From: Peromyscus leucopus
Lineage: Eukaryota; Chordata; Mammalia; Rodentia; Cricetidae
DNA length: 64,000 bases
Assembly: GCF_004664715.2 (NCBI RefSeq)
Contig: NC_051069.1
Location: 77,150,647-77,214,646 of the forward strand
Reading direction: 5' to 3'
Part shown: one piece after another, positions 43,022-53,305 of the stretch
How positions within the stretch are numbered: the stretch's first letter is position 1
How the letters are laid out: every line of letters starts with the position of its first letter
Position numbers and translations under genes: made by a program
The notes under the pieces: model-generated
The model's database searches: none
The model's input: the letters and a program-made list of their open reading frames with translations, nothing else
Told to the model about the DNA's origin: nothing

Positions 43022-43528
43022 TGCCATTTTTCCCTCATTGCTCTTATTGACCTGCCACCCAGCTCCCAAATAATCACATGGAGTCTTCTTCTTACTTATA
43101 AATGCCTGACCTTAGTTTGGCTTATTTCTACCCAGTTTTTCTTAACTTAAATCATCCCATCTACCTTATGACTCAGGACTTTTATCTTTCTCTATTCTAT
43201 GTAACTTTGCTTCCTACTCTGTGGCTTGCTGTGTAGCTGGATGACTGGCCCCTGGTGTCCTCCTCCTTCTTTTCTTGGTCCCTGATCTCTTTTTCCCAGA
43301 TTTCTCTTATTTAATCTGTTTGCCATTCCTGCCTTCCTTTCTCCTGTCCAGCTACTGGACATTCAGCTCTTTATTAGACCAATCAGGTGTTTTAGACAGG
43401 CAGAGTAATACAGCTTCACAGAGTTAAACAAATGCAACATAAAAGAATGCAACACCTCTTTGTATCATTAAACAAATGTTCCACAGCATAAACAAATGTA
43501 ACACATTTTAAAATAATATTCTGCAACA
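43022..43528 (-). mobile_element. RMER17-like class II ERV LTR, antisense
   Basis: Read on the minus strand it starts TGTTGCAGAATATTA, passes AACATTTGTTTAATGATACA, GTTTAACTCTGTGAAGCTGT, CTGATTGGTCTAATAAAGAG (with AATAAA) and ends near GGGAGCTGGGTGGCAGGT. I recognise this as a common rodent LTR. Outer flanks are ATAC/CATA repeats, so I could not settle a target duplication. No second LTR is nearby, so it is probably solo. Confidence 0.75.
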
Positions 43529-43589
43529 CATATGTGATGTACATATACATATACATATGCATATGCATATACATATATATATATATAGT

Positions 43590-44010
43590 TGAAGTAACTG
43601 GCTCAAGGAAGTAATTTCACACTCACATTCATACCAATACTATTTACAATTGGTAAAAGATGGAAACAGCTCAGGAGTCCAATAGCAGATGAATAGATCA
43701 ACAAGAAAAGGAATGCACATGCAATGGAATAGTGTCCAACTTATAATAAGAGGAAATTCTGGACTATGAAATGCCATGAATAAAACTTTGGAATATTATG
43801 CTGAGTCGCATAAGCCAATCAGGAAATAAAAAAGCAATATTATGCCATTTCTATTTATATGAAATACCTATGGTAGTTAAAGTCATAGAATCAGAGTGGA
43901 GAATCATGGATGCCAGAGGATGGAGGGGTGGGGGAAATGGGGACTTATTTAATGGATACAGAGTTTCAACTTTGCATAGTAAAAAGGTTTTGTAGATAGA
44001 TGGTGGTGAT
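43590..44010 (+). mobile_element. Ancient L1M 3' region
   Basis: CAATACTATTTACAATTGGT, AGATGGAAACAGCTCAGGAG, CAATAGCAGATGAATAGATC and ATTTCTATTTATATGAAATA are in the order of L1M ORF2/3' UTR. The plus-strand 65-codon frame at 43798 is not a gene. Confidence 0.72.
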
Positions 44011-44043
44011 TGGTGCTTGATCTATTGAATTCAATTCAGATAG

Positions 44044-44426
44044 TGTTTTAGTCACTGTTCTATTACTGTGAGGAGACAACATGACCATGTCAACTTATAA
44101 AATAAAGCATTTAATTAGAGGCTGGCTTACAGTTTCAGAGGGTTAGTCCATGATCATCATGGCAGGTAGCATGGTGGCAGGCAGGCAGGCATGGTGCTGG
44201 AGTAGTTACTGAGAACTTACATCCGTTCTGCAAGATGGAGCAGAGAGTGAGACTGGGCCCTGTGTGGGCTTTTGAAACCTCAAAGCTCATCCCCAGTGAC
44301 ATGCCTCCTCCAACAAGGCCACACCCTCTCCAACAAGGTCATACCTCCTAATCCTTCCCAAACAGTTTCTCTAAATGAGTGTCAATCAACCAAATATATG
44401 AACCATTATCATTCAAATCACAACAG
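44044..44426 (+). mobile_element. URR1-like rodent repeat, copy 4
   Basis: GTGTTTTAGTCACTGTTCTA, CATTTAATTAGAGGCTGGCT, CATGATCATCATGGCAGG, CTCCAACAAGGCCACACC and ATCATTCAAATCACAACA. The ACAAGGCCACACC segment is locally duplicated (CTCCAACAAGG occurs twice). A GATA microsatellite follows. Confidence 0.78.
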
Positions 44427-44429
44427 GTG

Positions 44430-44492
<63 letters not shown>

Positions 44493-44537
44493 CATACATA
44501 CACACACACACACATACATACATACATACATACATAC
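44427..44537. repeat. Compound GATA then CATA microsatellite
   Basis: About 55 bp of GATA with one interruption, then CATA, CACA and TACA units to 44537. Same order as the tract at 40619. Confidence 0.95.
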
Positions 44538-45364
44538 TCAGAAATGAGGTGACTGGATATGAAGCTTGAGTTTCAGAGGATGAAGACATTCACCAGTCAA
44601 CCCAGCTGAGAAGGACATGTTTGTAAGAAGAGACATGTAATTGACACTGGACGTACACTTGAAAATAATCAAGATAGCAAAACTTGAAAATAATCAAGAT
44701 AACAAATTTGTTGTTATTTGCATATTTTAAATTTGTTTAGTGAAATAAAAACTCAAACAGCAATGTCTATCAAAACATTCCCAACTCTATTCACCATCAA
44801 GAATCAATCTTTTCTTCCTCTGAGTCCCTGCTGTACTTAGCACCAAATTAAAATTACTTACTTGAAACAACTCTGCTTGCATCTGAGAGAGAGCTCCTTC
44901 AGAGTCAAAATACTGTGTTTTTCATCTTTTCCTTGCACAGTGCTCGTTAGGATGTTCATAGACATCACACTCTTTCCTACTTGACACATACTGAAATGGT
45001 GTTTCCCCACTATGGACTTCATTGGCCAATTAGAAATAGGTACTTGTCAAGTGCTAAGAGCTAATATAAATCAGCTGTCATGTGTTCTTTTCCCTCTCCC
45101 CAACAGTAGCTGCTCAGTCACCTTAGGTCCCAAATTGAAGCTACTCTTCAGTGAGTAATGGCAGCAAGGGCTAAACTCTTACTTTAGATTACCTAGGTTT
45201 TAGAACTGTTTGTCACTGCAGCTTTACCTAAGCTATCCCAGCTGGCAGCTTCCTAATACTTAGCTCAATGCTTCAGCTATAATGATTATTTGGAGGGAAA
45301 TGTGTCTAAAGGAAATGACCAAAGTAATTAATTGATCCTTCACTATCAGAAAATTTCTTTAAAA
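44538..45364. other. Unique sequence, nothing recognised
   Basis: No supported repeats or genes. A near-repeat of AAACTTGAAAATAATCAAGA lies at 44660-44700. Confidence 0.4.
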
Positions 45365-45926
45365 GATTTAATCCAACAGATGGAGTTTACGAATTCAACA
45401 ACCAATAAAATGATCAAACTTTGTTTCATTCCCAGATGTAAGGTGGTTCAACCCATACAAATCAATAAACCTAAGGCAGCACATAAATAGAATCCAGCAT
45501 TAAAAACTTCCTGGCCACCTCGGTAAATGCAGGAAGTGCCTTGAGTAAGATCCAGCATCCCTTCATGGTAAGGGCTGAATAAACTACTTACAGAAGGACC
45601 ATACCACAACAAAGTGAAAAGATGGGTATGACCAACCCATAGCCAATGTCATACTGAATGGGGAAACACTGAACGTGTTGTCTTTAACACCAGGTGCCAG
45701 ACAAGGGCACCCACTCTCACCTCTCCTGTTCAATATAGCAGTTGAAATTTTAGTCATAGAAATCAGGCCATTGGAAGAATAAAAGAAACAAATAAGAACA
45801 GAAGAAATCAACATATCAGTATTTATAAATATGAGTTAATCTTGGTTGGTGGACAAATTCAGCAAAAGTCACAGGATACAAAATCAGCATATCAAAATCA
45901 GCAACACAGATACTGACCTCACTGAG

Positions 45927-45927
<1 letters not shown>
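45365..45927 (+). mobile_element. L1 ORF2 fragment
   Basis: TTTCATTCCCAGATGTAAGG, AATCAATAAACCTAAGGCAG, GAATGGGGAAACACTGAACG, CAAGGGCACCCACTCTCACC and CACAGGATACAAAATCAGCA follow the reverse transcriptase part of L1 ORF2 in order. The frame is broken by stops and indels. A 76-codon antisense frame is spurious. Confidence 0.85.

Positions 45928-45960
<33 letters not shown>
45928..45960. repeat. (CA)n microsatellite within L1
   Basis: About 33 bp of CA, followed by an AT-rich stretch and a SINE. Confidence 0.95.
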
Positions 45961-45961
<1 letters not shown>

Positions 45962-46020
45962 ATAATACATATGCATGTATATGCACATAAATAAATGTAA
46001 TTTAAAATAGTATGTACAAA

Positions 46021-46235
46021 TGGAGCTGGGGATGGAGTTTAGTTTTGTCTAGCATTTACAGAGCCCTGGGTTCAGTCCCACACTTAACCTTTATGGGGTG
46101 TCAAGGCACATGCCTATAGTCCCAGCACTGGGGAAATAGAGGCAAGATGGTCAGGAGTTCAAGACCTTCCTCCAAATTCATAGCAAGTTTAAAGCCACTC
46201 TGAGATACATGAGACCCTGCATTTAAAAAGGACTA
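46021..46235 (+). mobile_element. B4/ID-B1 type SINE inserted in L1
   Basis: GGAGCTGGGGATGGAGTTTA is an ID-like head. It passes into a B1-like middle, CAAGGCACATGCCTATAGTC, CAGGAGTTCAAGACCTTCCT, and ends GAGACCCTGCATTTAAAAAG. Confidence 0.82.
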
Positions 46236-46540
46236 TGTACAAATGAGCAATAAATACGTAACATCTTTAGCCAACAGGGAAATGTAAATCAAATATGCTA
46301 AGATTCTATCTCACCCTAGCCATGGATATCATCAAAAGCATAAAAAATAAAAAATGCTGGTAAGAATGTAGGGAAAATGGAACTTTGCCTTACACACGTG
46401 GGAATTGCATTAGTATATCTTCTATGGAACTCAGTATGGAAATTCTTCATAAAAACAAAACAAAACTATCCTATGATTCAGCTACATCATTTCTGGGTAA
46501 TACCAGAAGGGAATGAAAACAATCTACAGAAGAGATACAT
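46236..46540 (+). mobile_element. L1 ORF2 3' part
   Basis: ACAGGGAAATGTAAATCAAA, TCTATCTCACCCTAGCCATG, AAAATGCTGGTAAGAATGTA and GGTAATACCAGAAGGGAATG follow the C-terminal ORF2 order, downstream of the 45365 part. Confidence 0.8.
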
Positions 46541-46692
46541 GCAGATGGGCATGGTGGTGCACATCTTTAATCCCAGCATTTGGGAGGCAGAGACAAGGGG
46601 TCTCTGAGTTCAAAGCTAACCTGGCTACATAGCAAGTCCCAGGCCAGAAAGGGCTATAATCGAGTGAGACCCTGTCTCAGAGAGAGAGGTGG
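46541..46692 (+). mobile_element. B1 SINE inserted in L1
   Basis: GATGGGCATGGTGGTGCACA, TTTAATCCCAGCATTTGGGA, CAGAGACAAGGGGTCTCTGA and GAGACCCTGTCTCAGAGAGA. Well preserved. Confidence 0.93.
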
Positions 46693-46699
46693 AAGGAGG

Positions 46700-46930
46700 A
46701 AGCCGCAATACCAGGTTGTTGTAGCTCTAGTCACAATAGCCAAGTATAGAATCCTCCTACTTCTCTATCAACAGATGAATGGAGAGAGAAAATCCGATGT
46801 ATTCGAACACAATCATGTATTCTCTAGCCACAAAGAACAAAACCATGCAATCCACAGAAAAAGGGTAGAACTAAAGGTTATTGTGTCCAGAAAAGGAAGC
46901 CAAACACAGGTAACTTATCACATTTGCATT
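46700..46930 (+). mobile_element. L1 ORF2 end and 3' region
   Basis: TCACAATAGCCAAGTATAGA, CTATCAACAGATGAATGGAG, TGTATTCTCTAGCCACAAAG continue the L1 order after the B1. The 122-codon frame at 46580-46948 mixes B1 and L1. Confidence 0.72.
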
Positions 46931-46972
46931 TTCAAATATGAAATCTAGAATTTTTTTTAAAACCCTGAAAGG

Positions 46973-47100
46973 AGGCTGGGCATGGGGGCACATGACTTTA
47001 ATCCCAACACTCAAGAGGCAGAGGAAGGAGGAAGTCTGTGAATTGTTCCAGGCCAGCCAGGGCCACATAGAAAGACCCTGTGTCAAAAAAAAAAAGTAGT
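46973..47100 (+). mobile_element. B1 SINE
   Basis: GGCTGGGCATGGGGGCACAT, TTTAATCCCAACACTCAAGA, CAGGCCAGCCAGGGCCACAT and an A tail of about 11. Well preserved. Confidence 0.93.
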
Positions 47101-47255
47101 AAAGAGGGAATCTCGGAGATGGGCAAAGGGATGGGGAAGGAAGGATAAGAAAATCATTTGGGAGGATAGCACACATCTATGCACACATGGAAATGGCACC
47201 ATGAGACCCACTAACACATACATCTAATTACATTTTTAAATATAACTGCATTGGT
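47101..47255 (+). mobile_element. L1 3' tail fragment
   Basis: GATGGGCAAAGGGATGGGGA, then CATGGAAATGGCACCATGAG and CACATACATCTAATTACATT resemble an old L1 3' UTR. It closes the L1 mosaic that began at 45365. Confidence 0.55.
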
Positions 47256-47394
47256 GATTTAATGAAAATTAGTTTGTAAGCAAAGGTGACCCCTTGGTGG
47301 TGGAGAACAATAGAACAACAAGGAATCTTTAGTACTAGGCCCCAGCCCTTCCTAACATTACTAATTATAATAATAACCACCCCGTGTTCTTTCA

Positions 47395-47556
47395 GCTACT
47401 AGAGTTCATAATACATTTTATGTGTTATTTTATTTAATAATTGCAATAATTGTACAGCTGGTAAAACTAAGACTTAGAAAAGAAATGAATGTTCCCAAGA
47501 CCACGAAGTAAGAAATGGGCAGAGGCAGGATTTAAAATGGGTTTAGCCATTTCCAA
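47395..47556 (+). mobile_element. Degenerate MIR SINE
   Basis: TTTATGTGTTATTTTATTTA, CAATAATTGTACAGCTGGTA, AACTAAGACTTAGAAAAGAA, GGGCAGAGGCAGGATTTAAA follow the MIR core and 3' order. Very diverged. Confidence 0.55.
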
Positions 47557-48690
47557 AGACTACGCCTGTAAACTCGAGCCCAGGAGACTTTTTCCAAGAC
47601 CTAGGAAAAATTTTAAAGGCTCTGAATGAGAAAAACAAGTGAAATCAGCAAGAGAAAGGATCGTTCTCTCGTGTGGCTGGCAAGACAACCAGTCATGTGT
47701 TTGGAAAGTAACTGGAAATGTCATCCACGTGCAAAGCCTCTCCTGCCAATCAGTCCCTCTGGCGAATCTACCTCTGCAAAAACTAAAGACACTGATAAGT
47801 ACAAATGTTTATACATGGCGATTTTTAATACTAAAAATCTGGGTATGAAAGCTGAATATTTAGCAGCGGGAGGGGGGCGGATAGAACAAGGTTCAATGGA
47901 TTCATATAAAGGGCTATTAGGTCATGATTAAATGAAGTGAATGTGATCCACATTTGTGTTGCCCAGACAGACATCCAAAAAATACAACTGTGTAAGCACT
48001 ATTTTTTATGTATGTTACAGTAAATATAATAAAAACACACCCAGAGAGCTCAATAGAAAAAACAGCAAATGAATGTGGCTTCCTATGTGGACGTTTGTGG
48101 TTCCTTTCCAAACATCCGTACACATCACCATCCTGCCCGCAGGGAAGACCATCTGTTCCTGCCTGTCTACACAGCTGTGGATGCCAGGGATAAACAGCGG
48201 CTACTCTTTACTTGGTTAGCTCAGGGGAATGAGCAAGAAAAGGGTAAAAGAATATCTTTCACCTGTTCTTTAAACAGATTTAGATTGTTTGACATGATTT
48301 TGTGGCCTAAACATATACTTGGGGTTTTTTTAAAAGTGATATAATAGTGACTAATTGCTTAAGACAAACCTTTCTATTCCTCTCCTCAGTACAATTGTTG
48401 CAGGACTGGTCACTGCAACCTCACTCTACGTCCCCAGTATTCAGACTCTGCCCTCCAATGAGGACAGTCACCTCTCAGTATGTCCCTCTGGAGGGAGCTG
48501 CTCCTCCACAACCCCACCTGCACCCCAGTTCCTGACACAAGGCCCAGGTTTTTTTTTTGTTTTTTTTTTTTTTTGTCTTGCTCTCCCAGACGAGGCAGCT
48601 ATGGTTACCTGCACAACACTTACTCAAGATCAAGCCAATCAACATTCCAGCTTGAAGAGAGAAGGCTCCATATACTTGAAGCTTTTCTAT
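47557..48690. other. Unique sequence with no supported gene
   Basis: Frames of 101 (47626-47931), 91 (48069-48344) and 113 (48355-48696) codons have no recognisable domain. T runs at 48550-48574 are interrupted by one G. Confidence 0.4.
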
Positions 48691-48699
48691 ATATAGAAG

Positions 48700-48866
48700 A
48701 GAATTCCTCATAAGGCCCCACCCTTAGCTGAGGAATTATTGCCAGTTGGCTGCTGGGTGAGAGGGAAGTATTTTTCTTCAAGGGCGTGACCACTGGTAGG
48801 TTGCCTAGGCTATGATGGATAGCCCCACACACATGCACATGTAGACAGCACTCACTGCATTATTGA
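48700..48866 (+). mobile_element. L1 3' UTR fragment
   Basis: AGGCCCCACCCTTAGCTGAG, CAGTTGGCTGCTGGGTGAGA, TTCTTCAAGGGCGTGACCAC, GATGGATAGCCCCACACACA and ATGTAGACAGCACTCACTGC match the rodent L1 3' UTR in order. A GA-rich tract follows. Confidence 0.75.
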
Positions 48867-48932
48867 AGGAGAGAGAGAGAAGAGGAGGAGGAGGAGGGGG
48901 AGGAGAGGGAGAGAAAGAGGAGGGGGGAGCTG
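48867..48932. repeat. GA and GAGGAG purine-rich repeat
   Basis: Imperfect purine-only tract of about 65 bp. It joins the L1 3' UTR to a B4 SINE. Confidence 0.9.
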
Positions 48933-49130
48933 GTGAACCGGTTTATTGTGTAATGGCACTTGCTGCAAAACCCTAGAGACCTGAGTTCAATCCCCACACG
49001 CACGTGACAGTGAAGGAGAGAACTCCACAATGTTGTCTTATGTTCTCCACACGAGCACTATGGTGCCCGGGCCCACATACTCATCATGCACACATGCAAT
49101 AGCAATAAACAAATATTTCTAAAGAAGAAG
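48933..49130 (+). mobile_element. B4-type SINE
   Basis: AGCTGGTGAACCGGTTTATT is a diverged head, with GAGTTCAATCCCCACACGCA and a CACACATGCAATAGCAATAA tail. Confidence 0.75.
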
Positions 49131-49254
49131 ATGTGAAGGTGGAAGGGATGTGATGGGGCCAGGGTGAGTGGGGGGCAGGGATCTGAGGTGGATGTGATCA
49201 AGATACTGAATTTATGAACTTGTCAAAAAGTAAGTTAAAAATATTCTAGAATGT

Positions 49255-49420
49255 CAGGGCCATCAAGATAGCTCATCAGGTAAGGGCCGTAGCCACCAAG
49301 CCTGGTGGAGGGACAATCAACTTCCTAAAGTTGTCCTCGGAGCTCCACATATGCAGTGTGGCACTCACATGTGCCAGCACATGCATATACACAGAGGAGA
49401 GGGAGGGAGGGAGAGAGAGA

Positions 49421-49476
<56 letters not shown>
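49255..49476 (+). mobile_element. B4 SINE with (GA)n tail
   Basis: GGGCCATCAAGATAGCTCAT, AGCCACCAAGCCTGGTGGAG, CTCCACATATGCAGTGTGGC. The tail has become GGGA then a GA run (49394-49476). Minus-strand Ser-Leu frames are artefacts. Confidence 0.78.
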
Positions 49477-49480
<4 letters not shown>

Positions 49481-49883
49481 TCCAAGTTTGTCTGAGGTAG
49501 CAGATACACAAATATTCTCTTTAAGTTTTGATGTCCTTGGATTATAAGAGGCTTGAGTATGCAGCCAGGGATACAAACCAGGACTGATTCGGTTCCTCGG
49601 ACTCTAGAACAGACGAGCATCACTGAGTGCTGAATGTGAACTTGAGCTATATAAAGTGCCAGAGCCTGGTTGGTTCCGCATCCCAAGGAAGAAGCAACTT
49701 CCTTTCTCCTTCCGTCCCCAACACCAGGAACTGCAGTCCAGAACTCAGTCTGGCGCAGTGCTGTAACAGAGCTCAGTCAGTCCTTGTGGAAAGATGTTTT
49801 GACTCCCAACCTTTAGAAATACAGCGTCCTGTCATGTGTTTTCACTGAGAAAGTGCATGGCTCTTAAGAATATGATCACTGTG

Positions 49884-49975
49884 TATTGCTGTGAGTTTGA
49901 AGCCAGTCTGGTCTGCACAGCGAGTTCCAGGCCAGCCAGGATGGTACAAAGAGATGCTGTCTGGGGGAGGGGGGG
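49884..49975 (+). mobile_element. B1 SINE 3' half
   Basis: GTGAGTTTGAAGCCAGTCTG, CACAGCGAGTTCCAGGCCAG and AGAGATGCTGTCTGGGGGA are the 3' half of B1. Confidence 0.82.
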
Positions 49976-50107
49976 ATCACCAAATTTTTCATAGCAATTT
50001 CTGGGAAATATAGACTAAGTCACAAATAGGGTTTGGGACACAACTTGTCCACCAGTGGCGGACTCCATATACTGTAGTCAATGACCAGTGAGATGGAGAG
50101 AAATGAG

Positions 50108-50418
50108 TCTCTTGTTGATTTCCTAGAGCTACGGCAACGCAGCAAGGGGAAGATTTCTACAGTCTAGAAGTCTGTAGCTCTAAGTCAGTGCATGGTCCTG
50201 GATCAGGCCCGCTCAAGGCCCTCGGCCTCATCTGCCTCTTCACACCTCCAGGCTCCCAGCGGCTCCTGGCTTTCTGTGGCAGTATCACTCCAGCCTGTCT
50301 CCATCTACACGTGGCTGCCTTTCTATCCCCCTGTCAAATCCCTCTCTTGAAGACACTAGTCGCTGGATCTAGGCCTGTCTTGAATCTAGGCAGATTTCAT
50401 CTCAAGATTCCCAGATAA
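50108..50418 (-). mobile_element. MLT1/MSTA-type MaLR LTR, antisense
   Basis: TTTCCTAGAGCTACGGCAAC, then AAGTCTGTAGCTCTAAGTCA, CAGTATCACTCCAGCCTGTC, CACGTGGCTGCCTTTCTATC and ACACTAGTCGCTGGATCTAG follow the reverse complement of an MLT1/MSTA LTR. A 76-codon plus-strand frame inside is not a gene. This is an ancient class III ERV relic. Confidence 0.75.
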
Positions 50419-52487
50419 TAATTTATTTTATTTCTTGATGTCTTCTCTTTAATAAGTAAAACATTGAAAATACCTCATCCCTGAATCTGGTGTGTACAGG
50501 TCATGTTTGTGCTTTTGTATTCTCATATGATTACCTATTTGACATCTAATGCCCTTTATAACTGAAATTCTATGATAAACTGTGGCTATTTCGTTGCCAA
50601 AACAGAAGCGGTTTTATAAACTCCCTCTCTACACTGTGTCTTGACTGGCAGTAGATGGAATTCCGTAGTTCAGAACGCGATAGGACAGATTAGCCAGGTC
50701 TGTAGCTGGGCTGAAATCAGCTCACCGTGCAGATACACCAGTCAACCAGCAGAGGGCGATAATGTCTAGTAAAAGGAGTAAGCGTGCCTAGGTGACAGCT
50801 TTGAGCAGCCGAGGCGCCACTGGGGCCCTGACATGCTTTTACAGGCTAGAAGGTTAAAATTAGAAAACACACACTTGATCACGTGATTCCGTTGCCCAAG
50901 CTCTCAAGGGTGGTTAAGAGTCACCGTGTCTGCCCCTTGTACTGGGCTGTGGCAGTCTCTTAGCAATTCTGCGAATGAGGGATTCAAACTCGCCTAAATC
51001 AGATGGCATTTGCCTGTTGGATTCAACGCCCCATGATTCTCTGAGGCAGCTTCAAGCCCTCATCTTCGGCACTTCAGTTATCACCAAGATGTTACTAAGG
51101 CTTGAGGAAAGAGCAAGCACCAAAGAATCTGTATAGTTATAAAAATTAATTTTTAAATTACCTATCAGTCTGAAAGGCACGGTTGCCAGTTTTTCTACAG
51201 ATATCTGTAGTAGTGTAACTTGTACTCACACATTTAAGGTACAAAAACCAGAGTCATTTCCAAAAGTGACAGAAAACGTGTGAAAATTTAGCAAAAAGAA
51301 AAAAAAAAGGAAGCCGAGAAACGGACTACCTTGTGAGCGGTCCCTCTCCATCTCCTCACCCAACCTACTCACCACCAAAGGGGAATAAATAGCAGAGGAT
51401 GCCCCCTCTTCCTCACCAGCACATCCTGTCCCGGTGAGATTTGGTTTCCTCTCACAATTATGCCCAAATGTCAAATGCAAGTAATCATGTGGATGTGTGC
51501 CCTGTGCCGAAGGTGAGGCAACACACTGAGCTAAGGACATAAATGGATGGATTATGACTTCAAGGATGAAAAGGGGCTATCAGACCGAAGGAAAAAAAAA
51601 AAACTTGCTAAACAGATCACCTTCGGGCACAGGTGCAAGCTGGCACCGGGAATGTTCAAAGAATTGTAAGTCCTTTCATGTTCTAGACCATGTCCCAAGT
51701 ACTGTCGGCAAAGGCTGAGTCATTGAGTCTCTGAACACAAGGTAAGTACTCAGGAACCTCGAGTCATAGTACTGCCGTTAATCAGCCAACCTGGTGCCTT
51801 CCTCCGTTTGTGTTTCTGTGCAAAAACACGTTATATGATTCAAAAACACTGAACTCATCCAGCATCATGGAAGTCGTGCCTGAAGCAGACCGACTAAACA
51901 TGTATTTTTCTCAGTCAGGCATTCCATGGAGTTCTTGTCAGTCAAGCACTATGCAGTATTTCAGCACAGTACTTGGAGGGTATTTTAGACAGGGAAAAAA
52001 AAGTCACACTTAAAAAGCAGAAAGCATGGCACTTCACAGACCAGAGAAGTTTCTTCATGTATAGCATGGGGACTAAAAGAAGGCAGGGGGTCAGTTTGTT
52101 TGACCTCAGCTAGCAGCCCGTGTTTGGGGTAACTCATGCTTTACCACTTAGTATAAGTGCAGATTCATGAATAACTTCCCAAGTGACATGGATATTGATT
52201 TGGAGGTTATAAACAAATCTTGGTAAGCTGGCAGATTAGAATTCCATAAATAATACAGATTAAATTTAACTGAACCAAATGGTCAGCGCTGGGGTACACC
52301 ATTGTTTGGGGGTTAAAGGCAGAAAACAGGTTGCCAAAGGCCTGTATCAAGTCCTCAGCACACCTCTCCTAGCAGGGAGGTACTACTGTTTCAGGAATAG
52401 GGCAGTGAGTCACGTGTCAGGGCACGAATCTTCCTGTATGGAGAAGGAAGACAGTTCTGTACCTGCAGGGGAGATGTATCGTGTGCT
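50419..52487. other. Unique sequence with no supported gene
   Basis: About 2 kb nearly free of repeats. Frames of 104 (51226-51540 antisense), 67 and 70 codons are unsupported. The text at 50740-50830 has several CpG (GCGAT, GGTGACAGC, CGAGGCGCC). Confidence 0.4.
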
Positions 52488-52509
52488 GTGACATCTTACA
52501 AGATCCTAG

Positions 52510-52646
52510 GGAAGAAAGCGAGACGAAGACACTTGAGTTACATTCGTGCATCCATCAGGAACTTGGCCCTGCTGAGGGAAATGCTGGGTGTGGCGGCGCA
52601 AGCAGACCCGCAGCGGCAGCAGCTTGAGTGGGCTGCAGCAAGGTTG
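52510..52646 (+). other. Weak exon candidate within a 155-codon frame
   Basis: An AG at 52508-52509 precedes GGAAGAAAGCGAGACGAAG, and a good donor-like GTGAGG follows at 52647. The open frame (52488-52955) encodes a basic, leucine-rich stretch near residues 9-37 and an Ala/Arg/Gln-rich stretch near residues 36-60. Several CpG sites remain. The acceptor has almost no pyrimidine tract, and the 3' part of the frame runs into a CA microsatellite. I recognise no protein family. Confidence 0.25.
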
Positions 52647-52852
52647 GTGAGGGCAGCTGCCCAGGCAGGGGGCCCACAGATGCCAACCAGAAGACCAGAG
52701 ATGGCTAGTGACCCCGGTGACTTCCGAAGGCTGGGTCTAAGTGGTTTCTGGTGTTTCTCTGTCTTTGATCTACCTCCTCAGACTCTGCCTCGGGGAAGCC
52801 AGGAGTACCACCCGCACCCCCACCACCACCACCATATCCACCCCACCCCCAT

Positions 52853-52891
<39 letters not shown>

Positions 52892-52908
52892 TACACCACA
52901 CCCCCCCG

Positions 52909-52943
<35 letters not shown>
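52853..52943. repeat. Interrupted (CA)n microsatellite
   Basis: Two CA blocks separated by a CATACATACACC and C-run segment. It is preceded by CCACCACCACCAC. The plus-strand frames of Thr-His and the minus-strand Cys-Val frames come from it. Confidence 0.95.
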
Positions 52944-52947
<4 letters not shown>

Positions 52948-53152
52948 CTCACTAGGGAACCACCACAGACCATCTGCCAGCCTCCACAAGAATTCCTTAG
53001 GGATTTCCACTTGGTGCTTGAGATCACAACAAATAGCCTGCGTAACTTCTTAATTCCTGAGCCACGTCACTGTCCCTGGAAAGCAGCCATCTCCCACCAG
53101 GCTCATTATACTTTCATTTTAAGCTTTTTAAAGTAAAAAATAAAGTGTCTAT

Positions 53153-53305
53153 CTGACCAGATGTGGAGGAGTATGCCTTTAATCTCAACACTCAGAAAGG
53201 AATGACAGGGGGATCTTTGTCAGTTTGAGACCAGCCTAGTCTACACAGAGCATTCCAGACTACAGAGAACTACATAGTGATACTAATTAAAAAAAAAACA
53301 AACAA
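53153..53305 (+). mobile_element. B1 SINE
   Basis: GACCAGATGTGGAGGAGTAT, TTTAATCTCAACACTCAGAA, TTTGAGACCAGCCTAGTCTA, ACTACATAGTGATACTAATT and an A-rich tail. Moderately diverged. Confidence 0.88.

Noticed and set aside
43022..43528. 6-bp target duplication for the RMER17-like LTR
   Set aside because: Both flanks are TA/CATA-rich repeats, so matches there are not informative.
46580..46948. 122-codon frame
   Set aside because: Chimera of a B1 SINE and L1 sequence.
52741..53136. 131-codon frame with Thr-His repeats
   Set aside because: CA microsatellite translation; only the segment before it (52510-52646) is kept as a weak candidate.
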